A DNA stretch of 64,000 bases from NCBI GenBank assembly GCA_902623585.1, contig CACNUO010000005.1, positions 1 through 64,000 on the forward strand. Reading direction: 5' to 3'. Positions 50,751 through 60,395 of this stretch are shown piece after piece. The stretch is from an uncultured Alphaproteobacteria bacterium. GTDB taxonomy: Bacteria; Pseudomonadota; Alphaproteobacteria; HIMB59; GCA-002718135. The position numbers were made by a program, and so were the translations under genes. Every line of letters begins with the position of its first letter. Position 1 is the stretch's first letter. The notes beneath the pieces were generated by a model. The model was given only the letters and a program-made list of their open reading frames with translations. It was not told the DNA's origin and ran no database searches.

Positions 50751-50777
50751 TATGGGGTAGACTATTTCTACCCCATA
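50751..50777 (+). promoter_or_regulatory. intercistronic hairpin between substrate-binding protein and ATPase genes
   Basis: TATGGGGTAGA-ctatt-TCTACCCCATA, perfect 11-bp stem, no following T-tract. Confidence 0.75.
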
Positions 50778-50792
50778 TACTAATCATAATTT

Positions 50793-51566
50793 ATGCATAT
50801 CAATATTGAAAAGGTTTCTCATCAATATGAAACTAAACAAGGTATGCTTCCTGTTTTAAAGGATCTTTCCCTATCAATTAAAAGAAAAGGTTTTACTGCT
50901 ATAGTTGGACCTTCAGGTTGTGGAAAATCTACAATAACTAGATTAGTCAGTGGATTAATTAAACCAACTCAAGGTAGTATTTTTATTTCAAATAAAAAAA
51001 TTACATCCCCACTTTCTACTGTAGGAATGGCCTTTCAAAATCCAGTTTTGTTAGAATGGAGAAATGTAATTAAAAATATAATTCTTCCACTTGAGATAGT
51101 ATCAAAAAATATGACTTATAATCAAAAGAGATTGAATGCATTAGATCTACTTAAATTAGTGGGACTAGAAGAATTTGAAAATAATTTACCATCTGAATTA
51201 TCTGGTGGGATGAAACAAAGAGTTTCACTTTGTAGATCTCTAGTTCATAATCCAGAAGTATTAATTTTAGATGAACCTTTTGCAGCTCTAGATGCATTTA
51301 CAAAAGAAGATTTGTGGGACGTTATGCACAAATTAAAAAAAGAAAGAGACTTCACATGTATTTTAATAACTCATGATTTAAGAGAAGCTGTTTATTTAGC
51401 TGATCAAGTAATTGTTTTATCCGGAAGACCAGCTTCATTACAATACGATGTCAAAACTAATTTTAATGAAGAAAAAAAAATCTCTGATTTATATTCATCA
51501 GAAGTTTCACAATTACTTGCAACACTTAGAAATCAAATCGAAATAGCTCAGAATAAAAATGATTAG
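50793..51566 (+). CDS. ABC transporter ATP-binding protein (SsuB/TauB-like)
   Basis: GPSGCGKSTITRLVSGL, LSGGMKQRVSLCRSLVHNPEVLILDEPFAALD. Confidence 0.93.
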   Translation: MHINIEKVSHQYETKQGMLPVLKDLSLSIKRKGFTAIVGPSGCGKSTITRLVSGLIKPTQGSIFISNKKITSPLSTVGMAFQNPVLLEWRNVIKNIILPLEIVSKNMTYNQKRLNALDLLKLVGLEEFENNLPSELSGGMKQRVSLCRSLVHNPEVLILDEPFAALDAFTKEDLWDVMHKLKKERDFTCILITHDLREAVYLADQVIVLSGRPASLQYDVKTNFNEEKKISDLYSSEVSQLLATLRNQIEIAQNKND

Positions 51567-52317
51567 AATCAATAATTTTATTATACCTTTATTTAGCCTT
51601 ATAATTTTTTGTTTGTTATGGGAGTTGTTGGTTTGGTATAATAATTGGCCAAATTATAAAATGGCTTCCCCTTCAGATTTATGGCCAGCATTTTGGAAAT
51701 TTAAACATCTCTTTTTAATCTACGGTTGGGAAACTTTTTGGAGAACCGTTTTAGGATTAATATTATCAGTTTTAGTAGGATTAATTTTAGGTATTTTGAT
51801 GGGGTTTTCAAAAACTATAAGAATAGGCTTATATCCAATCCTTGTTGGTTTTAATGCTATTCCTAAAGCAACAGTAGTCCCAGTAATTGCATTAATATTT
51901 GTCGGTATGCACAATATGAATACAATTATAATTGTAATTCTTATTTCATTTTTCCCCATCTGTGTTTCAATTTCGATTGGATTGTCAACTTTGGAAAAAG
52001 AATATGAAGACATACTATTATCTTTAGGTGCAAATAAATTTGAGATTTTTTATAAAATTGCTTTACCAAAAACATTACCAGAATTTTTTGGAGCTTTAAA
52101 AGTATCAACAACACTCGCCTTTATTGGAACTAATTTGATGGAGATTATTGAGCCACATGGAAAAGGATTAGGACATTTGTTTGATAGTGGCAAAATTAGT
52201 GCAGATTATCCATTAATGTTTGCAGTATTGATCACCTTGGCTGTTATGGGAATATTTTTATATTATATTGTAGTTTATCTTGAAAATATTTTTGCTGGTT
52301 GGGCCATTAGAAAATAA
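51559..52317 (+). CDS. ABC transporter permease (SsuC/TauC-like)
   Basis: 252 aa; ILLSLGANKFEIFYKIALPKTLPEFFGALKVSTTLAFIG. Confidence 0.93.
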   Translation: MIRINNFIIPLFSLIIFCLLWELLVWYNNWPNYKMASPSDLWPAFWKFKHLFLIYGWETFWRTVLGLILSVLVGLILGILMGFSKTIRIGLYPILVGFNAIPKATVVPVIALIFVGMHNMNTIIIVILISFFPICVSISIGLSTLEKEYEDILLSLGANKFEIFYKIALPKTLPEFFGALKVSTTLAFIGTNLMEIIEPHGKGLGHLFDSGKISADYPLMFAVLITLAVMGIFLYYIVVYLENIFAGWAIRK

Positions 52318-52370
52318 AGTTTAGAAAGATAAAGTTTAATTATATAAATTGTTAATTAAATTTTTTAAAT

Positions 52371-52700
52371 TTAATTTACTAACTTAAAAATATTTCGATT
52401 TAAAGATGATATCAGTGCATCTAAACTTTCAAATTTCTTGTTTTGATTTTTTGATTTTAAATTATAAAAAATTTTTCTTTTTTTTCTCTCTAGTGATTTA
52501 TTTAGTATGCATTCTGGAGCTGCTAGACTATGTTTAAATATATAAAAAAATGCATTATTTTTATTAAAATCAATAGCATAGTCTTTCCATTCTCCATTAG
52601 AAACTCCCTTAGAATAAAGATTTAGGATTTTGGCTAGTTCATCTTTGGAAAAGTAGAGATTGTGATTGTTAGTTGAAGCACTAGATGTTACTAAGCCCAT
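52371..52700 (-). CDS. DUF2794-like protein
   Basis: 109 aa; LYFSKDELAKILNLYSKGVSNGEWKDYAIDF resembles DUF2794. Confidence 0.75.
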   Translation of the reverse strand: MGLVTSSASTNNHNLYFSKDELAKILNLYSKGVSNGEWKDYAIDFNKNNAFFYIFKHSLAAPECILNKSLERKKRKIFYNLKSKNQNKKFESLDALISSLNRNIFKLVN

Positions 52701-52724
52701 AAATTAAGAATATAACAAATTTTT

Positions 52725-53276
52725 ATGCCTGTAAATGCTCCAAATGATAATTTAGATGTACTAGCACCATCATTTAATCTTAAAAATATTGATGATGAAA
52801 TGGTATTTTTAGATAATGCAAAAGGATTAAATGGTACTGTTATTGCTTTTATCTGTAATCATTGTCCATATGTTAAAGCAATTGCAAGCAGATTAAAAAA
52901 AGATGCTGATGAGTTACTAGAGCACTCAATAAATACAATTGCCATTATGTCTAATGATGTAATTAACTATCCTGATGATTCATTTGATAATATGAAAATT
53001 TTCTCTGAAAAATATAAATTTAATTTTCCATATCTTTATGATGAAACACAAGAAGTGGCAAAAAATTATAATGCTGTTTGTACTCCAGATTTTTTCGGTT
53101 TTGATAAAGATCTTAAATTAAAATATAGAGGTAGAATAGACTCAGGTGCAATGAATGCAAATCAAAATTCAAATATTGAAAGAGATCTTTTTAATGCAAT
53201 GATTAAAATCAAAAATGAGGGAGTAGGGCCAACTAATCAAATGAATAGTATTGGTTGTTCGATAAAATGGAAATAG
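52725..53276 (+). CDS. thioredoxin-like/peroxiredoxin (AhpC/TSA) family protein
   Basis: APSFNLKNIDDEMVFLDNAKGLNGTVIAFICNHCPYVKAIASRL. Confidence 0.9.
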   Translation: MPVNAPNDNLDVLAPSFNLKNIDDEMVFLDNAKGLNGTVIAFICNHCPYVKAIASRLKKDADELLEHSINTIAIMSNDVINYPDDSFDNMKIFSEKYKFNFPYLYDETQEVAKNYNAVCTPDFFGFDKDLKLKYRGRIDSGAMNANQNSNIERDLFNAMIKIKNEGVGPTNQMNSIGCSIKWK

Positions 53277-53277
53277 T

Positions 53278-53940
53278 ATGAATCAAGAGAATAAAAATCA
53301 AAATTTATTTAAAAAAATACAAAATTTTATTTTTAAAAACTATATACAATTAATAATTTCATTAGTAATTTTGCTAATTATATTTATTGGTTTGCAAACT
53401 TATAATTATTTTAAAATTCAAGATATTAAAAAGTCTAGTATAAGTTTTTTTGATATTATCCAAGAAAATCAAAATGATTTAAGTAGTTTAGAAAACTTAA
53501 TTGACGATGATAATATTTTTTCTATTTTATCAAAATTAAAATTAATTCAGCAAAATAATAAAAATAAAAACTTTAGCTACTCTAATGAATTGTATAAAGA
53601 ATTACTAGCTTCATCAAATTTAGATGATCTGTATAAATCGGCTATTGCTGCAAATGCTTCATACACAATGATTAATGCATCTTATGAAGACAATACTAAT
53701 AATTATTTAAATGATATATTAATTTATCTAAATAATATTAACGATGAGTTGGATAGTTATTTTTCTATTAAAAAAGAATTAGAATATTTATTAATCGTTA
53801 CAGAAATTGATCTTTATAAATTAGAATATAGTAATTCAAAAGCTTTGAATAAATATAATGAAATATTTAATTCAAGTTTGATTTCTGCCTCTACAAAAGA
53901 AAGAGTGAAAAAGATTCATGAGTTTCAGCTTTATAAGTAG
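53278..53940 (+). CDS. single-TM, TPR-like protein in YfgM position
   Basis: TM segment LIISLVILLIIFIGLQTYNYF followed by helical region; precedes BamB-like and der genes. Confidence 0.6.
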   Translation: MNQENKNQNLFKKIQNFIFKNYIQLIISLVILLIIFIGLQTYNYFKIQDIKKSSISFFDIIQENQNDLSSLENLIDDDNIFSILSKLKLIQQNNKNKNFSYSNELYKELLASSNLDDLYKSAIAANASYTMINASYEDNTNNYLNDILIYLNNINDELDSYFSIKKELEYLLIVTEIDLYKLEYSNSKALNKYNEIFNSSLISASTKERVKKIHEFQLYK

Positions 53941-55162
53941 AATATCGATATATTTATCTTTCATATTTATTTTTTCATGTCAGGATACAATTTCATCATT
54001 AAGAAATAATGAAAATATAGATTCTGTTGATTACATATTTAAATTAGAAACAGAAGAATATTTAGATTTTAGTTTTTTTGAACAGTATGAAGATGATGTA
54101 ATTGATAATTATACATATGTAGCATCTGATTATAATTTTTTAAATAAAGATCTAGCTGTTTTAAAAGTTAACAATCATGAAGCAAAATACAACAATATTC
54201 ACCCAATAAATGTAATATATCTTGAAGAAAGTCTATATTCTATCAATAAAAATGGGGAGCTTCTGAAGTTTGATTCAAATAATGGAAAGCTAATTGAAAA
54301 AATTAATTTTAATTTAGATCAAGAAAAGAAAGTACCTATTTCTTTTTCTCTTTATAAAAATGATTTTATTATTGCTTTTACGTCAGGAGATGTAATTAGA
54401 ATTAATAAATTAGGCCAAGTTATCTGGTTGTTTGAAAATCAAAATTTTTTGAATACTCCAGTCAAAATATTTGATGATAATATAATAATATTATATCCAG
54501 AAAAAATAGTCTTCTTATCAATTTTAAGTGGAGAAATAATTTATGAGAAAGTTTTTAAATCAAGTAATATAATTCAATCATCTGGAGGTAAGATCGAGAA
54601 TTATTTTAATATTGCTTTCTTTATACTCCCAAATAGTGAATTTAATTCTTTAGATACGTATTTATTTGAGGAACATAATTTAAATTTTGATAATTTTGAG
54701 CTTAATACCTCACTAAATAATTTAAAGGATCAAATACATCTTTACAAAAATTTTCTAGTTTATTTTGATAATGGAAATATTATTCATACTTACGACATAA
54801 ATAAAAGTAAGTTTGTATTAAGTGATTTTAGAATAAAAAAATCATCTTCAGCTATATTGTTTAATAATTCACTTATTTCTAAAAATGAAAATTTTGTTGA
54901 ATTTTATAATATTCAGAACGGAAATTTATTCTCAAGAATTAATATTAATAAAATACTAAATAAAAAATCAAAAATAATAAATTCTTTAATAATAAATAAA
55001 AATTTGCATTTATTTACAGACAATGGTGAAATAATAATTTTTGATCAAAATCTTGAAATTCAAGAAACGGTTAATCTTAAAATTAAAAACATTAATAAAG
55101 TTTATAATTATCAAAATAAAATTTTTATAAGTACTGAAAAAGGTATTACTTACATTTATTAA
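53918..55162 (+). CDS. divergent BamB-like beta-propeller lipoprotein
   Basis: Signal with IFIFSCQ lipobox-like sequence; repeated beta-propeller-type segments (SLYSINKNGELLKFDSNNGKLIEKI, FIIAFTSGDVIRINKLGQVIWLF); adjacent to der. Confidence 0.65.
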   Translation: MSFSFISRISIYLSFIFIFSCQDTISSLRNNENIDSVDYIFKLETEEYLDFSFFEQYEDDVIDNYTYVASDYNFLNKDLAVLKVNNHEAKYNNIHPINVIYLEESLYSINKNGELLKFDSNNGKLIEKINFNLDQEKKVPISFSLYKNDFIIAFTSGDVIRINKLGQVIWLFENQNFLNTPVKIFDDNIIILYPEKIVFLSILSGEIIYEKVFKSSNIIQSSGGKIENYFNIAFFILPNSEFNSLDTYLFEEHNLNFDNFELNTSLNNLKDQIHLYKNFLVYFDNGNIIHTYDINKSKFVLSDFRIKKSSSAILFNNSLISKNENFVEFYNIQNGNLFSRININKILNKKSKIINSLIINKNLHLFTDNGEIIIFDQNLEIQETVNLKIKNINKVYNYQNKIFISTEKGITYIY

Positions 55163-55163
55163 A

Positions 55164-56453
55164 ATGAATATATTAATTTTAGGCATGCCAAATGTAGGCA
55201 AAACATCACTTTATAATTTAATTACAAAAAAAAATAATAATATAATTCATGATACCATTGGTACAACAAGAGATTGGCACGTATCACCTCTTAAATCAAA
55301 TAGAAATATTGATGTATATGATACACCAGGAATAATTAATCAAAAAAGTTTAGTAACAAAGAGTGTCAATAATATAATAAGGAAAATAGATATTTTTGTT
55401 TATGTTATTGACTACAAAGCTGAGAATTATTTTATAGATAAAGAATTGATTAATGAATTAAGAAAATTTAATAAGGAAATACTAGTTATTATCAATAAAG
55501 ATGATAATTTTAAACAGGATAAAAAAATTGACAACCTTGGAATAAAGAATGTTTATTTTATCTCATGTTCACATAATATAGGCATTCAAGGCTTTTTAGA
55601 TTTTTTATCAGAATATGATGTTAAAGATAATAAGCTAATAAATTACGATTTTTCTTTAGGGTTATTTGGAAAAACGAATGTAGGGAAAAGTACTCTCTTA
55701 AACAAATTAGTAGGATTTGAGCGATCAATTGTTAGTAATCAACCAAAAACTACAACTGATATTGTTTCTTCTTCATATAATTTTAAAGGTAATATTTATT
55801 CAATTAAAGATACTGCAGGTTTAATAAAAAAAAATAAAATTGATAAAAATAGTCTTGATTTTTATGTCAGTAAAAAAACCTTATCAATTATTAATGAAAT
55901 TAATTTAAATATTTTCCTTATTGATATTGAACAAGGCTTTGATACTCAATCAAAAAAAATATTTAATTTAATTTATCAAAAATCTAATATTTTATTATTT
56001 ATAATTAATAAAACTGATTTAGTTAAAAAAAATAAAAAGAAAGTAATTAATGATTTAATTAAGGATATTAATTATGAATTTTCTCAATCTAAAAATATAA
56101 TTATTTTACCAATCTCAACACTAAATAAAAAAGATATTTTATTTTTAAAAAATAAGATTCGTGAACTTATTTTAGAAATAAATAAAAATATATCAACTTC
56201 ACAAATTAATAAGTGGTTAAATCATGTTGTTGAAAATAATTCTCACCCAAGAATAAATGGAAAGGAAGTTAAATTTAAATATGGCACTCAGGTATCAAAC
56301 AATCCTTTAACAATAAAAATTTTTTCAAATTTTTCTAAAGAAATATCTAATTCATATAGAAGATATTTACTTAATCATTTTTATAATTTCTTTAAAATTA
56401 AAAGTAGAAATTTAAAAATTTTATTTTCTAAATCTAAGAACCCTTATGATTAG
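55164..56453 (+). CDS. der: ribosome-associated GTPase Der (EngA)
   Basis: Two G domains: GMPNVGKTSLYNLI and GKTNVGKSTLLNKLVG; KH-like C-terminus NNPLTIKIFSN. Confidence 0.95.
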   Translation: MNILILGMPNVGKTSLYNLITKKNNNIIHDTIGTTRDWHVSPLKSNRNIDVYDTPGIINQKSLVTKSVNNIIRKIDIFVYVIDYKAENYFIDKELINELRKFNKEILVIINKDDNFKQDKKIDNLGIKNVYFISCSHNIGIQGFLDFLSEYDVKDNKLINYDFSLGLFGKTNVGKSTLLNKLVGFERSIVSNQPKTTTDIVSSSYNFKGNIYSIKDTAGLIKKNKIDKNSLDFYVSKKTLSIINEINLNIFLIDIEQGFDTQSKKIFNLIYQKSNILLFIINKTDLVKKNKKKVINDLIKDINYEFSQSKNIIILPISTLNKKDILFLKNKIRELILEINKNISTSQINKWLNHVVENNSHPRINGKEVKFKYGTQVSNNPLTIKIFSNFSKEISNSYRRYLLNHFYNFFKIKSRNLKILFSKSKNPYD

Positions 56454-56456
56454 CAA

Positions 56457-57002
56457 TTATTGATTTGTACTCGTATAACTCTCAATAATATTATTATTAT
56501 ATTCAGAAATTTGCATGAGAATATTTGAATTTTCTACAAAAAATAAATGAAAATTTTTCAATATCTCAACATCATTATTATCAGTTAAATACAATATACT
56601 ACTGTAAGTTATATATGAAAATAGTATGCCATATAAGATCCCAAAAAATTTATCAAATATCACTCCTAAAATTTGTTTATCTAAGTCACTATTTAAAAAT
56701 TTTCTTATTCTTTTTAATATAAATAAACTAATTAAGAAAATTATTGGTATTGAAATAATTATACTAATAACGCTTACAAACTGTTCAAATCTTTGTAAAA
56801 AATTAATATTTAAAAGTTGTTCACTTAAAAAATCTGAAAGATATTGATAGCTATATATGGTTACAAATACAGAACCAACCCATGTTAATAGCCCTAATAT
56901 AGAATTAATAAATCCTTTCCAGAAACTAAAAATAACAATTACTGCAGTTAAAATTAATACTACATAATCAAAAAATATTAATTCAAAGTTTAAAAAAGTC
57001 AT
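56457..57002 (-). CDS. CvpA family protein
   Basis: 181 aa, four TM, FFDYVVLILTAVIVIFSFWKGFINSILGLLTWVGSVFVTIYSY. Confidence 0.85.
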   Translation of the reverse strand: MTFLNFELIFFDYVVLILTAVIVIFSFWKGFINSILGLLTWVGSVFVTIYSYQYLSDFLSEQLLNINFLQRFEQFVSVISIIISIPIIFLISLFILKRIRKFLNSDLDKQILGVIFDKFFGILYGILFSYITYSSILYLTDNNDVEILKNFHLFFVENSNILMQISEYNNNIIESYTSTNQ

Positions 57003-59350
57003 TTTTGATATTTCAATATTGATGGTAAAGTAATTAGTACTCCTATCATAGCAAATATCATTGCTAAACTAGTAAATAGACCAAAATAAACTGTAGGAAC
57101 AAAGTTTGATACACAAAGAGTGAGGAACCCTGCAGTTATTGCAATAGATGTAATTAAAACCGCATTACCTACAGTTAAATGTGTTTTTTCAATTGTTTCA
57201 CTATGATTTCTACCCAACTTTAGATTTTCCTTGTAACGATAGATATAATGTATTGTGTTATCAACGGCTATACCAATTGATATTGCTGCAATTGTAATTG
57301 TCATTATATCAAGTGGTATTTTAAGTAAACCAATTAAACCTAGAATATAAGTTGCGGCAAAAATATTCGGAATTATTCCAATTATACTTAATTTTAAAGA
57401 TCTAAATAATATTATAAACATTATAAAAATAGCTAAAATTACAAACCCTAAGGATTTTATTTGTGAGTTAAATAAAGATTTTAACATGTTATTATACAAT
57501 ACTAATAGGCCGTTAACTTTAAATTCTTCCAAGTTATCAAATTCATTCATTAAAAAAGAATTAATGTCATTAATAAGATCATTTCTTTTAATATCACTCG
57601 AATCTTTGACTCTTGTAGAAATTTTTATCATGTTTTTTTCAACATTTAGATAAGGATCAATTAAATCAGTTTTATAATCAATAGGTATTTCATTATATAA
57701 TACTGATAATTCAAACATTGACAAATCACTTTTGTTTATTTGATTTGCAGTGTCTATAAGTGAATAAATTGAATTAACTTTCCCAATTTCTATTCTACTT
57801 TCTAAATATTGATGAACAAATTTGATTGTTTCAATTTTTTCATTTGTGAACCAAATATTATTTTCTTCTCCAAATAGATCTTCTGAAAAAAAATCATCTT
57901 CAATTTCTAAATCATCTTCTTGTTCAGCTTTTATTGTTGTATCAATTATTTGGTCATCATTTTTGAATTTAAGAATAATATCTAATGGTGTAGTTCCGCC
58001 TAATTCATTATCTATAAGAAACATTCCTTTATAAATTTCTGTATTTTTTTTAAAATATTTTATAAATGAGTTTTCAACATTCAGATTGGTAATTCCATAT
58101 ATCGATATGAAAAATATTATAATATTTAATCCAAGAATATATTTACTATTCTTATATGCAAAAGGATAAAAAGATTTTAAAAAATTCAAATTTAGAGAAT
58201 AGCTTTTTTCCTCCTTTGAAAAGAAAGAAACAATTAAAGGTAAAATTACAAATGATGAAATTAAAATTATTAATAATGCTATTATCATTATAATTCCAAA
58301 ATCAATTACAGGTTTAATATCTGATATTACTAATGATACAAAAGCAACAATTGTAGTTAAAAAGGTATAAAAACATGGCCAAAACATCATTCTAAAATTT
58401 TCAATAATATTTATATCCCTTTGTAAATAATTATTCATTATATGAACATTCATAGAAATAGATAAAACAAACATTAAAGATAAGAAGTTTGCTGAAACTG
58501 CTGTAATTTCAAAATTAATAAATCCAGCTAATCCTATTGACAAATAAACTGCACTAATTGACGTAAATAAAATAGCAAATACCCATTTGACTCTTCTAAG
58601 AATTATGAAAAGAATTAAAATTATAATTAAAAGAACTATTATGCTGAATATTAAAATATCATTTTTTACATAAGAAATAACATCGCTTGATATCATTTCT
58701 ACCCCACCTAAATAGTAGGTAAAATCTTGATTGCTATTAGCAATAATATTTCTTATTTTTTTAATTAATTCATTTCTCTCTTTGTCTATTTCTGTTTTTA
58801 TGCTGTAATATTTTCCTTGAGATAGGTATAAGTTTTTGTTTTCTTTAAGATCAAGCGCTTTATTGTTTTCATTAAGGAAAATTACAATAGAACTTATATT
58901 TTTATTCTCATTAATAATTTGATCACTATAGATAGGACTTTTTGCAAACTCATTTAAAACATCTTTAATTTCTAAATTGGTATCCATTATAGTTTCATAA
59001 TTATCATTTGCTAAATCTAAAAGGTTAGTATTATTTAAAAGCAGAATAGGGGCTTTATTAATATTAAAAACAGAATAAATCTCTGGTAATGCCGATAATT
59101 CTTTGCTTATCTTTTCTATTTCAGTTAAAAATAATTTATCTATTTTATCATTACCTTTTATAGCTATTACAAGACTATTTTTTGTAGGAAATAAATCTTG
59201 ATAATAAGAAAAATATTTAAAATCTATATCTCCTTGTGATACTAGACTATCAGAGGAAGCATCTATTCTAAAATCTTTAATATAAAAACTGGAAAAAAAT
59301 AAAGATAGGATAATAAAAATAAATAAAATAAATTTTAATTTTTTACTCAT
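56999..59350 (-). CDS. MMPL/RND-superfamily membrane protein
   Basis: Likely start MSKKLKFILF at 59350; two 6-TM blocks with large extracytoplasmic loops; ITIAAISIGIAVDNTIHYIYRYKENL. Confidence 0.88.
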   Translation of the reverse strand: MSKKLKFILFIFIILSLFFSSFYIKDFRIDASSDSLVSQGDIDFKYFSYYQDLFPTKNSLVIAIKGNDKIDKLFLTEIEKISKELSALPEIYSVFNINKAPILLLNNTNLLDLANDNYETIMDTNLEIKDVLNEFAKSPIYSDQIINENKNISSIVIFLNENNKALDLKENKNLYLSQGKYYSIKTEIDKERNELIKKIRNIIANSNQDFTYYLGGVEMISSDVISYVKNDILIFSIIVLLIIILILFIILRRVKWVFAILFTSISAVYLSIGLAGFINFEITAVSANFLSLMFVLSISMNVHIMNNYLQRDINIIENFRMMFWPCFYTFLTTIVAFVSLVISDIKPVIDFGIIMIIALLIILISSFVILPLIVSFFSKEEKSYSLNLNFLKSFYPFAYKNSKYILGLNIIIFFISIYGITNLNVENSFIKYFKKNTEIYKGMFLIDNELGGTTPLDIILKFKNDDQIIDTTIKAEQEDDLEIEDDFFSEDLFGEENNIWFTNEKIETIKFVHQYLESRIEIGKVNSIYSLIDTANQINKSDLSMFELSVLYNEIPIDYKTDLIDPYLNVEKNMIKISTRVKDSSDIKRNDLINDINSFLMNEFDNLEEFKVNGLLVLYNNMLKSLFNSQIKSLGFVILAIFIMFIILFRSLKLSIIGIIPNIFAATYILGLIGLLKIPLDIMTITIAAISIGIAVDNTIHYIYRYKENLKLGRNHSETIEKTHLTVGNAVLITSIAITAGFLTLCVSNFVPTVYFGLFTSLAMIFAMIGVLITLPSILKYQK

Positions 59351-60395
59351 AGTTTCTATACACTCTATTACCAATAGAAGTCAAAACTTCGTATGATATA
59401 GTTTTACATTTTTTAGCAAATTTATCTACTTTGTGTTCATCATTAATAATATCTACGTACATTCCTACTTTCAAATCATGACTACATTTTGATATATCTA
59501 TTGTAAATGAATCCATTGAAATTCTTCCAATAATCTTAAATCTATCTTTTTTAAAATAAACAAAACCTTTATTGCTAAGTGATCTAGGAATTCCATCCTC
59601 GTAACCAATACCAATTGTTGCAACTTTTGTTTTAGTTTTTGTTTTGAATGTACGATTATATCCAATATATTGATTTTTTTGTAAATCTTTGATTTGGATT
59701 ATCTTGCCTTTTAAATTGATTACATTTTTAATTTTTTTTTCTAATTGTTTATTTTCATAACAACCATAAATACCAATACCAGGCCTAATCATATCGTATA
59801 AATATGTTTTATTCAGAATTGAGCCATGAGCATTAGCTAAACTAAATTTAACACCTTTATTTTTTTGATTAGCAAAAGTACTAAAAAGTTTTTTTTGTTT
59901 AATGTTGTATTTTATTTTATATTCATCAGAACTCGACAAATGACTAATTATTAGTTTAATATTATGATTTTTTAGATCTAACTTTTTTACATCTTTAAAT
60001 GAAATGCCTAGTCTATTTATGCCCGTATCTATATGAATAGCGTAATCTATTTTAGTATTCTTTATTCTATTATATTCATCAATAGTATTTACTACAGGTA
60101 TTAAATTTGCATTTGTAAATTTATGCAATTTATAATTTTGTAATCCATTAAGAACATATATTTTTATTAATTTATTTTTATTATTTAATTTTAATCCTTC
60201 ACTTAATGTAGCAACAAAAAAATGTTTACAACCTTGATTTAATAAAAGATTATAAATTCTCTTATCTCCTAACCCATAAGCATTAGCTTTTATTGTTGGA
60301 GCTACAATAAGGTTCTTTTTGAGTTTTTTAAAAAAATTATAATTATAAATTAAGTTTTTTGTATTTATGTTTAGGATACCAGTTTCATTAATCAC
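59343..60395 (-). CDS. alr: alanine racemase
   Basis: VAPTIKANAYGLGDKRI PLP lysine motif; DMIRPGIGIYG; GRISMDSFTIDIS. Confidence 0.95.
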   Translation of the reverse strand: MINETGILNINTKNLIYNYNFFKKLKKNLIVAPTIKANAYGLGDKRIYNLLLNQGCKHFFVATLSEGLKLNNKNKLIKIYVLNGLQNYKLHKFTNANLIPVVNTIDEYNRIKNTKIDYAIHIDTGINRLGISFKDVKKLDLKNHNIKLIISHLSSSDEYKIKYNIKQKKLFSTFANQKNKGVKFSLANAHGSILNKTYLYDMIRPGIGIYGCYENKQLEKKIKNVINLKGKIIQIKDLQKNQYIGYNRTFKTKTKTKVATIGIGYEDGIPRSLSNKGFVYFKKDRFKIIGRISMDSFTIDISKCSHDLKVGMYVDIINDEHKVDKFAKKCKTISYEVLTSIGNRVYRNYE

